Assembly: GCA_028703535.1 (NCBI GenBank)
Contig: JAQVMQ010000004.1
Location: 1 to 45,938 of the forward strand
From: Candidatus Omnitrophota bacterium
GTDB taxonomy: Bacteria; Omnitrophota; Gorgyraeia; Duberdicusellales; 4484-171
DNA: 45,938 nt
Reading direction: 5' to 3'
Part shown: piece after piece, positions 1-7,643 of the stretch
Position numbering within the stretch: the first letter of the stretch is position 1
How the letters are laid out: the number at the start of each line of letters is the position of its first letter
Notes under the pieces: model-generated
What the model was told of the DNA's origin: nothing
The model's database searches: none
Seen by the model: the letters and a program-made list of their open reading frames with translations, nothing else
Program-made: the position numbers and the translations under genes

Positions 1-997
1 ACGCCCCCGTCATAGACATAGGCGATTTACACGTCGAAACATTTTCTATCAGGTCGGGCGCAAACTGCTCAAGATATTTCATCCATGCGCTCGAACATGA
101 GGTTATCATCGGCAGCTTACCGTTACGTTTAACTCTTTGTAAGAACTCGCTTGCCTCCTCCATAATAGTAAGGTCAGCCCCAAACTGTGTGTCAAAAACA
201 TAATCAAACCCAAGTCTGCGTAGTGCCGCGACAAGTTCGCCTTCCATATTCCTGCCCGCAGGTATACCAAAAGCCTCACCTATCGCCGCTCTTACTGACG
301 GCGCTACCTGCACCACTTTGATAAGTTCTTTATCATCCAATTTCTCAAAAAGCTCTGCCGCACAATTTTTTTCGGTAAATGCCGCTGTCGGACATACGTT
401 TATGCACTGCCCGCAAGTCGTACATACACTTTCGGAAAACGGCATATCATAAGCCGGCATAACAACCGTTTTAAAACCTCTGCTCGCATAGCCCAAAGCA
501 TTAACACCCTGTATCTCCGAACACAATCTAACACATCGTCCGCACAGAATACATTTATCCGGATCACGCACAACCGAAGGCGACGAAAGATCCATTTCAT
601 AATGTTTCTTTTCCCCTACAAACGCTCTTTCGCGTATACCCATGGAATAAGCCAATCTCTGCAGCTCACAATTGCCGTCACGTTCGCAAATATGACAGTC
701 GTCAGGATGATTAGCTAAGATAAGCTCGACAATATCTTTTCTTGCTTCCCTGAGTTCTTTAGTATTCGTAAGTATACGCATATTTTCAGACACAGGATGT
801 GAACATGAAGCAACAAAATTTTTCATTCCTTCCACTTCAACTATACACACACGGCAAGCTCCTTCAATTGAAAGTCTTGGATGATAACATAATCTCGGTA
901 TATGAAAACCAAGGCTATCAGCCGCCTTCATTATAGTTTGGTTAGGATTAACCTTATACTCTTTTCCGTTTATAAATATTGTTATTTTTTCTTGCAT
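1..997 (-). CDS. hydA: [FeFe] hydrogenase catalytic subunit, NuoG-like N-terminus (3' end cut by window)
   Basis: This is the H2-activating subunit of a NAD(P)-linked, probably electron-bifurcating [FeFe] hydrogenase in the cytoplasm. I translated 332 codons from the ATG at 997; the full protein should be near 580 aa, so the C-terminal half lies outside the window. Domains in order are a plant-type [2Fe-2S] domain (C37, C48, C51, C65), a His-Cys3 [4Fe-4S] motif (H97, C101, C104, C110), a double [4Fe-4S] ferredoxin (C149/152/155/159 and C192/195/198/202), and the start of the H-cluster domain. The first H-cluster motif reads TSCSSAW (299-305) where the textbook form is TSCCPxW. The other two motifs are not visible. 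The gene starts 11 bp after the hydB stop, so the two are co-transcribed. Confidence 0.95.
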   Translation of the reverse strand, partial: MQEKITIFINGKEYKVNPNQTIMKAADSLGFHIPRLCYHPRLSIEGACRVCIVEVEGMKNFVASCSHPVSENMRILTNTKELREARKDIVELILANHPDDCHICERDGNCELQRLAYSMGIRERAFVGEKKHYEMDLSSPSVVRDPDKCILCGRCVRLCSEIQGVNALGYASRGFKTVVMPAYDMPFSESVCTTCGQCINVCPTAAFTEKNCAAELFEKLDDKELIKVVQVAPSVRAAIGEAFGIPAGRNMEGELVAALRRLGFDYVFDTQFGADLTIMEEASEFLQRVKRNGKLPMITSCSSAWMKYLEQFAPDLIENVSTCKSPMSMTGA

Positions 998-1008
998 TTA
1001 GAACCTCT

Positions 1009-3186
1009 CTATTTCTTTGCTATCGCGTTAAACTTACAAACACTCCAGCACAAACCACATTTAATACATTTATCCTGATCTATTTCATGCTTTTTCTTTA
1101 TATCACCTGAAATAGCGTCAACCGGACATTTCTTTTTACATAAGCCGCAACCTACACAATTGTCCTGTATCTCATAATTAATAAGATTTTTGCATACACC
1201 GGCTCTACATTTTTTATCTTTTATATGCTCAACATACTCGTCCATAAAATAATTCAGGGTACTTAAAACCGCATTAGGGGCGGTCTGTCCAAGCCCGCAA
1301 AGTGAAGCTTTTTTTATAGTATTGCCAAGCCTTCTAAGCTTATCTATATCCTCAATTACGCCTCTTCCTTCGGTAATACGGGTAAGTATTTCAAGCATAC
1401 GCTTTGTACCCTCACGGCACGGCACACATTTACCGCATGATTCGTTCTGTGTAAACTCAAGAAAGAATTTAGCAACATTAACCATACACGAGTCTTCATC
1501 AATAACTATCATACCGCCTGACCCCATCATAGCGCCTTTAGACTGCAACGATTCATAATCTACCTGCGTATCAAGGTCCTTTTCGACTATACAGCCGCCG
1601 GAAGGTCCACCAATCTGTATGGCTTTAAATTTCTTGCCGTCAGGTATACCGCCGCCTATATCATATATTATCTTTCTTAAAGCCGTACCCATAGGCACCT
1701 CAACCAGCCCGGTATTTTTAATTTTACCGGCTAACGCAAAGACCTTAGTCCCTTTACTTTTTTCAGTACCGATAGAACTGAACCACTTAGCCCCTTCCAA
1801 TATAACAACAGGCACATTAGCCCATGTCTCGACATTATTTATAAGCGACGGTTTATCAAACAACCCTTTAACAGCCGGATACGGCGGTCTGGGCCTGGGC
1901 ATACCGCGCGAGCCTTCAATAGACTGTATAAGCGCAGTTTCCTCGCCGCATACAAACGCTCCGGCACCATAACGTATCTCTATTTCAAAAGAAAAATCAG
2001 TCCCAAAAATATTCTTACCCAACAAATTATTCTCACAAGCGTCAGCTATCGCTATTCTTAATCTCTTAATAGCAAGCGGATATTCAGCACGAATATATAT
2101 AACCCCTTTACTGGCACCCACGGCGTACCCTGCTATAGCCATACCTTCAAGTATAGTATGCGGATCACCTTCTATCGCGCTTCTATCCATGAAAGCGCCC
2201 GGATCACCTTCGTCAGCGTTACAAATAACATACTTTTCATCACTTTCACTTTTTCGCACAAACTCCCACTTTAGGCCTGTAGGGAAACCCGCACCCCCGC
2301 GGCCTCTTAACCCGGACTCTTTAATTTCCTTGATGACATCATCCTGCGGGACAGAAGTCAAAACTTTAGCAAGCGCTTCATATCCGCGAAGCGAAAGATA
2401 ATCATCTATTGATTCAGGATCAATTATTCCGCAGTTTCTTAAAGTTATTCGCATCTGTTTTCCGAAAAAATCCACATCACCAAATACACGGTAAAACCGG
2501 TTAAACAAGTGGTTCTCTTCTATGATCAGCCTATTGACCGGTTTGCCTTTAACAAGATGTGATTCTATTATCTCAGGTATATCCGCTTCTTGAACTTTTC
2601 CGTATATAGTGTAACCCGGATTAACTATCATCAAAGGTCCTTTATCGCACATCCCCAAACACCCTGAAACATTTAACCGAACCTTATCTTTTATGTTATG
2701 TTTTGTAAGTTCTTTCTCTATCGCGGGGATAAACTTCTTCTGCTTCATATATGAACAAGCCGGCCCATCACAAAGTGTAATAACAAAATCTTTAAGAACA
2801 GATTTCTTATCTTCTTCCGATAAAGCACTTAACGCATCCAAAGTCCACTCCTGTATGACCTCGCCTTTTTTAATATGCCGCTCAATAATATCTTTTGCTT
2901 TTTGCGGTGTAACACGCCCATATTTTACGGGGATCTTGCCTTCTTCAATAACTTCAACCGTAGGCTCAAGATTACATCTGCCTACACACCCCTTTTGGCT
3001 TAAATAAACATTGGCTAACCCACCGGACATAGCCTCTTTAAAAACATCGTAAACTTCTTTAGAACCCGCGGCAATTTCACAGGTTGCCATACCAACCGAC
3101 ACACGTTTACCCTTTAAATACCCACTGCTGACTATTCGGCCTATGGCTTCTGTCCTTTTCTTTGTTACTATCTCTAATGGCGTCAT
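1009..3186 (-). CDS. hydB: NuoF-like NADH/flavin subunit of [FeFe] hydrogenase with two N-terminal thioredoxin-like domains
   Basis: This diaphorase subunit passes electrons between NAD(P)H (through FMN) and HydA. It is 725 aa, about 100 aa longer than the Thermotoga-type HydB as I recall it. Residues 25-110 form a thioredoxin-like ferredoxin fold with only three cysteines (C36, C67, C71). Residues 130-215 form a second with all four (C139, C144, C176, C180). The NuoF core follows: the FMN loop GRGGAGFPTG (295-304), NADEGDPGAF (323-332) and a [4Fe-4S] site (C584, C587, C590, C630). The C-terminal double ferredoxin uses C677/680/683/687 and C707/710/713/717. A GGGAGGG ribosome-binding site precedes the ATG. 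The extra N-terminal domain may stand in for a separate NuoE-like HydC, which is not seen here. Confidence 0.95.
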   Translation of the reverse strand: MTPLEIVTKKRTEAIGRIVSSGYLKGKRVSVGMATCEIAAGSKEVYDVFKEAMSGGLANVYLSQKGCVGRCNLEPTVEVIEEGKIPVKYGRVTPQKAKDIIERHIKKGEVIQEWTLDALSALSEEDKKSVLKDFVITLCDGPACSYMKQKKFIPAIEKELTKHNIKDKVRLNVSGCLGMCDKGPLMIVNPGYTIYGKVQEADIPEIIESHLVKGKPVNRLIIEENHLFNRFYRVFGDVDFFGKQMRITLRNCGIIDPESIDDYLSLRGYEALAKVLTSVPQDDVIKEIKESGLRGRGGAGFPTGLKWEFVRKSESDEKYVICNADEGDPGAFMDRSAIEGDPHTILEGMAIAGYAVGASKGVIYIRAEYPLAIKRLRIAIADACENNLLGKNIFGTDFSFEIEIRYGAGAFVCGEETALIQSIEGSRGMPRPRPPYPAVKGLFDKPSLINNVETWANVPVVILEGAKWFSSIGTEKSKGTKVFALAGKIKNTGLVEVPMGTALRKIIYDIGGGIPDGKKFKAIQIGGPSGGCIVEKDLDTQVDYESLQSKGAMMGSGGMIVIDEDSCMVNVAKFFLEFTQNESCGKCVPCREGTKRMLEILTRITEGRGVIEDIDKLRRLGNTIKKASLCGLGQTAPNAVLSTLNYFMDEYVEHIKDKKCRAGVCKNLINYEIQDNCVGCGLCKKKCPVDAISGDIKKKHEIDQDKCIKCGLCWSVCKFNAIAKK

Positions 3187-3231
3187 TTTATCCCTCCCTA
3201 AAATTTTTAATATTTAATAAAACCTTATATA

Positions 3232-3870
3232 TTATGAACATAATTCATCTTGTTTTTTCAAAGCATTCATGAAATAAATAGTAGTTTCAAGCTCAACACC
3301 AACATTAATATTTCTCATTATACAGCCTTGGTCCATCTTTAAAGTTATCGGCGCAAAATTCAAACCGCCTTTAATGCCCGCTGAAACCATAATATCAAAC
3401 ACCGCTTGAGCCGCATTGTCAGGGACAGCGATTATTCCCACTTCAATATTATTATCACGAATAAAATCATACATTTTATTAATATGATATATTTTTACGT
3501 TTCCAGTTTCTTTGACCTTTACCGGATCCGCGTCAAATCCCGCAACAATCTCAATTCCTTCTTTTTCAAAACCTTTATAATGAATTAACGCACTGCCGAT
3601 ATTGCCCATACCCGCAATAATCACTTTCTGTACTTTATCTTTCCCAAGTATGCCGTCCATTTTCTTGAGTATATCGTTAATGTCATAACCGCCTTTTTTG
3701 TTGCCGGCTATACCAAATTGAGAAAAATCTTTACGTACCTGTGCCGGCGTAACACCAACCGCATCTGATAGATTACTGGAAAATACCTTCAAAAAGCCTA
3801 AAGCATACAGTCTCTTCAAAACATTCCTATATTGAGAAAGCCTTATTATCGATCTATTACCGTATTTCAT
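3232..3870 (-). CDS. rex: Redox-sensing transcriptional repressor Rex
   Basis: Rex represses fermentation and hydrogenase genes when the NADH/NAD+ ratio is low and leaves DNA when it binds NADH. The 212-aa length is typical. The N-terminal winged helix (about 1-80) contains the family-like segment TPAQVRKDFSQFG. A Rossmann fold follows, with the dinucleotide loop G87-x-G89-x-x-G92. The gene lies 45 bp upstream of hydB in the same direction, so Rex probably controls its own hydrogenase operon. I see no clear Shine-Dalgarno sequence. Only a half-site resembling a Rex operator (TTTTGTGAAAT on the minus strand near 3955) lies upstream. Confidence 0.95.
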   Translation of the reverse strand: MKYGNRSIIRLSQYRNVLKRLYALGFLKVFSSNLSDAVGVTPAQVRKDFSQFGIAGNKKGGYDINDILKKMDGILGKDKVQKVIIAGMGNIGSALIHYKGFEKEGIEIVAGFDADPVKVKETGNVKIYHINKMYDFIRDNNIEVGIIAVPDNAAQAVFDIMVSAGIKGGLNFAPITLKMDQGCIMRNINVGVELETTIYFMNALKKQDELCS

Positions 3871-4270
3871 AGTGATTTATGCATATTGCCCTTAAAAAGC
3901 TAAAAATAAAACAAAAATGATATTTTTTAACACTTATTCTCATTATTTTGAGATATATTTCACAAAATAGCTCAGAAAAATAACCAAATTCCTTTTTTAG
4001 GAATTCAGCTTTAAAAACTATTGATTATCATTTATTAAAAACCGGGTATATTAAGAAAAGCCCCATTACCCTAATAACAAGTATATATACTTGTATCAAT
4101 CAGTAAAATTTTACAACTTTTTTTAAAATACGCAAGGGTTAGTTTAAGAAAGCTATTCTCATTCTTAGTTGTTCATTTTGGGCATAAAAAACATGTCTTA
4201 AGAAGTTAGTATAAAATCCCAACTTACGCTAAAACGATTTTTCATACATCATTTTAATCTCACAAAAAAA
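3871..4270. other. Non-coding leader region between the micro-peptide genes and rex
   Basis: This 400-bp AT-rich stretch has no convincing gene. It holds an 18-bp perfect palindrome (4077-4094), a lone Rex-like half-site near 3955, a small hairpin (AATTCC/GGAATT near 4000), and two AATGAGAAT segments on the minus strand near 3936 and 4155 that look like Fur half-sites. It probably contains the rex-hydB-hydA promoter. Confidence 0.5.
4077..4094. promoter_or_regulatory. Perfect 18-bp palindrome upstream of rex-hydBA
   Basis: ACAAGTATATATACTTGT is identical to its own reverse complement. It lies about 200 bp upstream of rex. A dimeric regulator could bind it. It does not match the Rex consensus (TTGTGAA...TTCACAA), so no regulator is named. 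Confidence 0.45.
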
Positions 4271-4432
4271 TTAACTACTCTGAATAGCCGTCGCCCAACC
4301 AATACATGCTTCATGACATTGAGCACTCGTCATATCTACAAGGTCTCTGCCTATATTTTCGCAACAACTTAAAACTGCCTGTTCGGGATTGAGTTTTATC
4401 TTAGTGATTTCTGGTTTTCTCCAGATCTTCAT
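4271..4432 (-). CDS. Cys-rich micro-peptide A (53 aa), paralogue of the next gene
   Basis: ATG at 4432, stop at 4271. The N-terminal half (W4, then KPEITKIKLNPEQAVLSCC at 6-24) is nearly the same as in its neighbour. The C-terminal half differs but keeps QC (38-39), a second Cys (C43) and a terminal SS. A conserved leader with a variable Cys-bearing tail in tandem paralogues is typical of precursors of modified peptides. No membrane segment or signal peptide is visible. It sits between hydE and rex, but its function is unknown; I recall similar KPE...EAVL..C mini-proteins in uncultured bacteria without assigned roles. The ribosome-binding site is weak (AAGG about 14 nt upstream). The coding call rests on the conservation between the two copies. 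Confidence 0.75.
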   Translation of the reverse strand: MKIWRKPEITKIKLNPEQAVLSCCENIGRDLVDMTSAQCHEACIGWATAIQSS

Positions 4433-4468
4433 ATTAAATACACTAACCTTTTTTAAAATTTTGCAGCT

Positions 4469-4645
4469 CTAACTAGAATTTATGTTGCCAACAGATGTGC
4501 CTGTTCCACAAACCCAATCAGCACATTGATGAGTAACAGAAGTATGCACCTCTCCTCTGAAACCAATATAACAACAACTCAAAACAGCTTGCTCTGAATT
4601 AAGTTTTATTCTTATTATTTCCGGTTTGTTCCACTTTTTTTCCAT
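4469..4645 (-). CDS. Cys-rich micro-peptide B (58 aa), paralogue of the previous gene
   Basis: ATG at 4645, stop at 4469. It aligns with peptide A over the first 25 residues: W5, KPEI (7-10), IKLN (13-16), EQAVLSCC (18-25). It then diverges to a tail with QC (40-41), C46, a Gly/Thr/Ser-rich run and a terminal SS. It starts about 90 bp after the hydE stop and 36 bp before peptide A, so all three are probably on one transcript. The double Cys at 24-25 and the two distal Cys could bind a metal or Fe-S cluster, form crosslinks, or be modified. No modification enzyme is adjacent apart from the radical SAM protein HydE, whose known job is H-cluster assembly. Confidence 0.75.
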   Translation of the reverse strand: MEKKWNKPEIIRIKLNSEQAVLSCCYIGFRGEVHTSVTHQCADWVCGTGTSVGNINSS

Positions 4646-4735
4646 AATCTCTATAAATCAATTAATATTATACTCATTATAGCCCTTCTATTTTTAAAAA
4701 CAATAGATGCAATAAGTTCATTTACTAAAAAATAT

Positions 4736-5791
4736 TTATACTAAATTATTATTTGTTTTCTTGTTATAAAAATGCGGGGAATCGCCCCATTCGCTATATC
4801 CTATTTCTTCTCCTATTAATTTAACTTGATTTGCAAGAAAATCTATATAGCCTTCTGAACTTTCATTTAGAAACGCTTTACCTTCATACAATTGATAATC
4901 TTTACGATACTTTAATGGTGTTATATTCGGCATGACTATATTGGCACCTGCTTTTAAACCAAGCCTATAGCCATCAGGGTTTAAAGTCTGCAAAGCCGTT
5001 GTTGCCGCAATATTTATGTCTTTAATATTAACTCGTGTTAACGCTATCATCTTAAGTCCTAATTCAAAATTCCTATCGGGATTAAATATATTTCTTGAAG
5101 CTAACGGAGTATTTTCATGTAAGACATAAGGCCCCATACCTATCATATCTATATCGTTATCTTTAAAAAAATATATATCAGCGGCTAAACTCTCATAACT
5201 CTGACCGGGCAAGCCTATCATAACGCCCGTACCTGTTTGGTATCCTATTTCCTTAAGCCATTTCAAACAATTTAATCGGTTTTTATAATCGTGATCTTCG
5301 GGATGTAACCTCTTATAAAAGCTTTCGTCGGAAGTCTCGATCCTAAGCAAATAGCGATGCGCGCCAGCGTCAAACCATCTTTTATATGTATCTTTAGCCT
5401 GTTCACCCAAAGATAAAGTAATTCCTAGTTTTCCGTTTGTTTCTTTTTTTATTGTTTTTATTATTTTCTCAATAAAATCAATAAACTCGATATCACAACG
5501 CTCGCCTGATTGTAAAACAACAGAGCCATGTCTATTATTATGGGAAAATAAAGCCGATTCTATAATATCTTTTTCCGACATACAAAACCTGTTCACTTTA
5601 TTATTGCTTTTACGTATACCGCAATAGAAACAATCTTTTGTGCATATATTACTTAGTTCTATTATTCCTCTCAAATAGACTTTATTACCCACATTATCAA
5701 GCTTGATTTTATATGCTTGGTTAAAAAAAGAGTCTATCTCTTTTTTGTCCCGGCAATTAAGAAACGCTATAATATCTTTTTTTGTCATCAT
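4736..5791 (-). CDS. hydE: [FeFe] hydrogenase H-cluster radical SAM maturase HydE
   Basis: HydE is a radical S-adenosylmethionine enzyme needed to build the 2Fe subcluster of [FeFe] hydrogenase. The 351-aa protein carries the radical SAM signature C50-x3-C54-x2-C57 in the context NICTKDCFYCGIR. It has the expected TIM-barrel length and the HydE-like stretches LQSGE and TGTGVMIGLPGQ, the latter a SAM-contacting strand shared with BioB-type enzymes. Two adjacent ATG codons (5791, 5788) follow GGGTAGAG. It lies downstream of hydF and of the inserted four-helix-bundle gene, and upstream of the two micro-peptides. Confidence 0.95.
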   Translation of the reverse strand: MMTKKDIIAFLNCRDKKEIDSFFNQAYKIKLDNVGNKVYLRGIIELSNICTKDCFYCGIRKSNNKVNRFCMSEKDIIESALFSHNNRHGSVVLQSGERCDIEFIDFIEKIIKTIKKETNGKLGITLSLGEQAKDTYKRWFDAGAHRYLLRIETSDESFYKRLHPEDHDYKNRLNCLKWLKEIGYQTGTGVMIGLPGQSYESLAADIYFFKDNDIDMIGMGPYVLHENTPLASRNIFNPDRNFELGLKMIALTRVNIKDINIAATTALQTLNPDGYRLGLKAGANIVMPNITPLKYRKDYQLYEGKAFLNESSEGYIDFLANQVKLIGEEIGYSEWGDSPHFYNKKTNNNLV

Positions 5792-5866
5792 AACTCTACC
5801 CTATTCCCAAGACAAAAACAAAATCTTATCCATTTTTCACAAACAGTCATAAATTTTCTCGATAGG

Positions 5867-5930
5867 TTAAACTCTAAACTCAAAACACTAAATCCTAAAT
5901 AAATCCAAAATCCTAAATCTAAAACTCAAA
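5867..5930. repeat. Low-complexity CTAAA-type tract flanking the four-helix-bundle gene (left)
   Basis: The plus strand reads as irregular repeats of CTAAACTC, CACTAAATCC and CCTAAAT. The same type of sequence appears in inverted orientation at 6295-6350. The pair brackets the gene at 5933-6367 like degenerate terminal inverted repeats. Confidence 0.55.
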
Positions 5931-5932
5931 TA

Positions 5933-6367
5933 TTATTTTGAGTTCTCAACTATGGCACCAAAGATTTTAGTCAACTCTGTAGCTTCTTTCATCAAAAATT
6001 CTTTTTCTTTTATATAATCCTGAATAGGCTCTATTAATTCTATCCAATATTTACTTTCTTTAGCTTCTTTTCGGCTTATTTTTATCCTCATTATAAAATC
6101 TTTCTTACTTAAAGATTCTTCAGCTTCAATATAATTGGCTCCCACTGACCCTGAGGACCTAATAACCTGTTTTGCATATTCTATATTCGATAAAGTTTTA
6201 GGTATCGCTTTAATATAATCTCTTACCCTCTTCGCAAATTTTTTAGTTCTTTCTCCGAAATTATATGGTTTTGAGTCTTGTATTTTTTTCATTTTTAATT
6301 TTGTGTTTTGTTTGTTTAGAGTTTCGGATTTAGTATTTAGAATTTGTATCTCCTTACTCTCTGTCAT
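5933..6367 (-). CDS. Four-helix-bundle protein (23S rRNA intervening-sequence protein type)
   Basis: This 144-aa protein belongs to the four-helix-bundle family first known from intervening sequences inside 23S rRNA genes and related to the Avd accessory protein of diversity-generating retroelements. Family hallmarks are the segment IRSSGSVGANYIEAEES, the helix KDFIMRIKISRKEAKESKYW, and a Lys/Glu-rich C-terminal helix. The biochemical role is not established. The first 25 residues are an unusual Asn/Thr/Lys-rich extension encoded by the right low-complexity flank, so M26 (6292) is an alternative start. However, AGGGA sits well placed before the ATG at 6367. It separates hydF from hydE, which are normally neighbours, so it looks inserted. 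Confidence 0.85.
   Translation of the reverse strand: MTESKEIQILNTKSETLNKQNTKLKMKKIQDSKPYNFGERTKKFAKRVRDYIKAIPKTLSNIEYAKQVIRSSGSVGANYIEAEESLSKKDFIMRIKISRKEAKESKYWIELIEPIQDYIKEKEFLMKEATELTKIFGAIVENSK
6295..6350. repeat. Low-complexity CTAAA-type tract (right, inverted copy)
   Basis: On the minus strand this reads TTCTAAATACTAAATCC, then AAACTCTAAAC and AAAACACAAAATT. It mirrors the tract at 5867-5930. It lies inside the first 25 codons of the four-helix-bundle gene. Confidence 0.5.
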
Positions 6368-6410
6368 CTTATATCCCTGCTAAATCAATATTACTCATAA
6401 TCCTGCACAC

Positions 6411-7643
6411 TTATGCTTTAAAAGCATCTAACGCTGCCGGAAACGGCGACAAGACTCTCTCCAAAACCCCCTGAAGAAAAGATATGCATACACCGTAATT
6501 TGTTATAGGCACACCGTGTTTCTTGGCTAAATTTATTCGATATAGCATTTCACGCCTATTAGTCATGCACCCGCCGCAATGTACAATTAGACCGTATTCT
6601 GAAAGGTTATCAGGATAATCTTTACCGGAATAAATATCTATTTTTATGTCATGGCCTAAATACTGCCTTAACCAGCGCGGTATTTTTACACGGCCGATAT
6701 CGTCTTCTATCGCATGATGGCTGCAGCTTTCAGCTATAAGAATTTTATCTTCAGGGCCTAGCTTATCTATTGCCTTTACACCTTTAACACATTCAATAAG
6801 ATCACCTTTATAACGTGAAAATAAAATAGAAAACGTAGTGCATTTCATCTCAGACGGAGTATCTGCAACCATTTTCATTACAACTTGCGAATCGCATACA
6901 GCTAATGCCGGCAGTTTTTTTAAAATATATAGAGCATGTTTATATTCACGTTCTTTAACCACAAGCGCCATGGAATCTGAATCAAGCGCGTCACGTATAG
7001 TTTGGACTTGCGGAAGTATAAGTCGGCCTTTGGGCGCCTGTAAATCTATCGGCACAATTAAAACCACCGTTTCACCAGCCGCTATAAGATCGCCTATCAA
7101 CGGAGGGGGATTTAAAAAATCGTCAGGACATAAATGTATAAGTTGAGATTTAAGTTCTGCTATATACTCATCCCTATTCTCTTTTAAAACGCTGGAAAGA
7201 CAAATGATATTGCCTACCTTTTCTGAAATTCTCTCTATAAAAGCTTCGTCCGGACTCTTTATATCTACTTTATTTATAACAACTATTACCGGTATATTTC
7301 CATCACAACATTTATTTAATATACCCTCTTCAAAGTCCCCCCAAATATCCGGTTCTGTTATTAGACAAACTATATCCGCTCTGTTAAATATCTTATTTGT
7401 TTTTTCTATTCTTTTATCTGAAAGCTGTGAAGTATCGTCTATCCCTGCCGTGTCTAAAAAAACCACCGGACCTAATGGCAAAAGCTCCATTGTTTTTTCA
7501 ACAACGTCTGTAGTCGTCCCCGGCATATTACTTGTAATTGAAACGTCCTGGCCTGATACCATATTTAAAAAGCTGGATTTACCTACATTTGTACGGCCGA
7601 AAACGCCAATATGTAATCTTAAAGCTTTAGGTGTTTTTTCCAT
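6411..7643 (-). CDS. hydF: [FeFe] hydrogenase maturation GTPase HydF
   Basis: HydF is the scaffold and GTPase that receives the 2Fe subcluster precursor and hands it to HydA. I place the start at the ATG at 7643 (410 aa, close to the roughly 400 aa of known HydF) rather than at an in-frame ATG 20 codons upstream that lies deep inside aspA. The N-terminal GTPase domain has Walker A GRTNVGKSS (16-24), switch PGTTTD (41-46), DTAG (64-67) and NKVD (124-127). The C-terminal cluster-binding domain has C307-S-H309 and H355-C356-G-G-C359, the family metal-binding pattern. The start overlaps the end of aspA by 17 bp, which implies translational coupling. Confidence 0.95.
   Translation of the reverse strand: MEKTPKALRLHIGVFGRTNVGKSSFLNMVSGQDVSITSNMPGTTTDVVEKTMELLPLGPVVFLDTAGIDDTSQLSDKRIEKTNKIFNRADIVCLITEPDIWGDFEEGILNKCCDGNIPVIVVINKVDIKSPDEAFIERISEKVGNIICLSSVLKENRDEYIAELKSQLIHLCPDDFLNPPPLIGDLIAAGETVVLIVPIDLQAPKGRLILPQVQTIRDALDSDSMALVVKEREYKHALYILKKLPALAVCDSQVVMKMVADTPSEMKCTTFSILFSRYKGDLIECVKGVKAIDKLGPEDKILIAESCSHHAIEDDIGRVKIPRWLRQYLGHDIKIDIYSGKDYPDNLSEYGLIVHCGGCMTNRREMLYRINLAKKHGVPITNYGVCISFLQGVLERVLSPFPAALDAFKA

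Noticed and set aside
3945-3965. Rex operator upstream of rex
   Set aside because: Only one half (TTTTGTGAAAT) fits the consensus; the other half does not, so I do not list it as a site.
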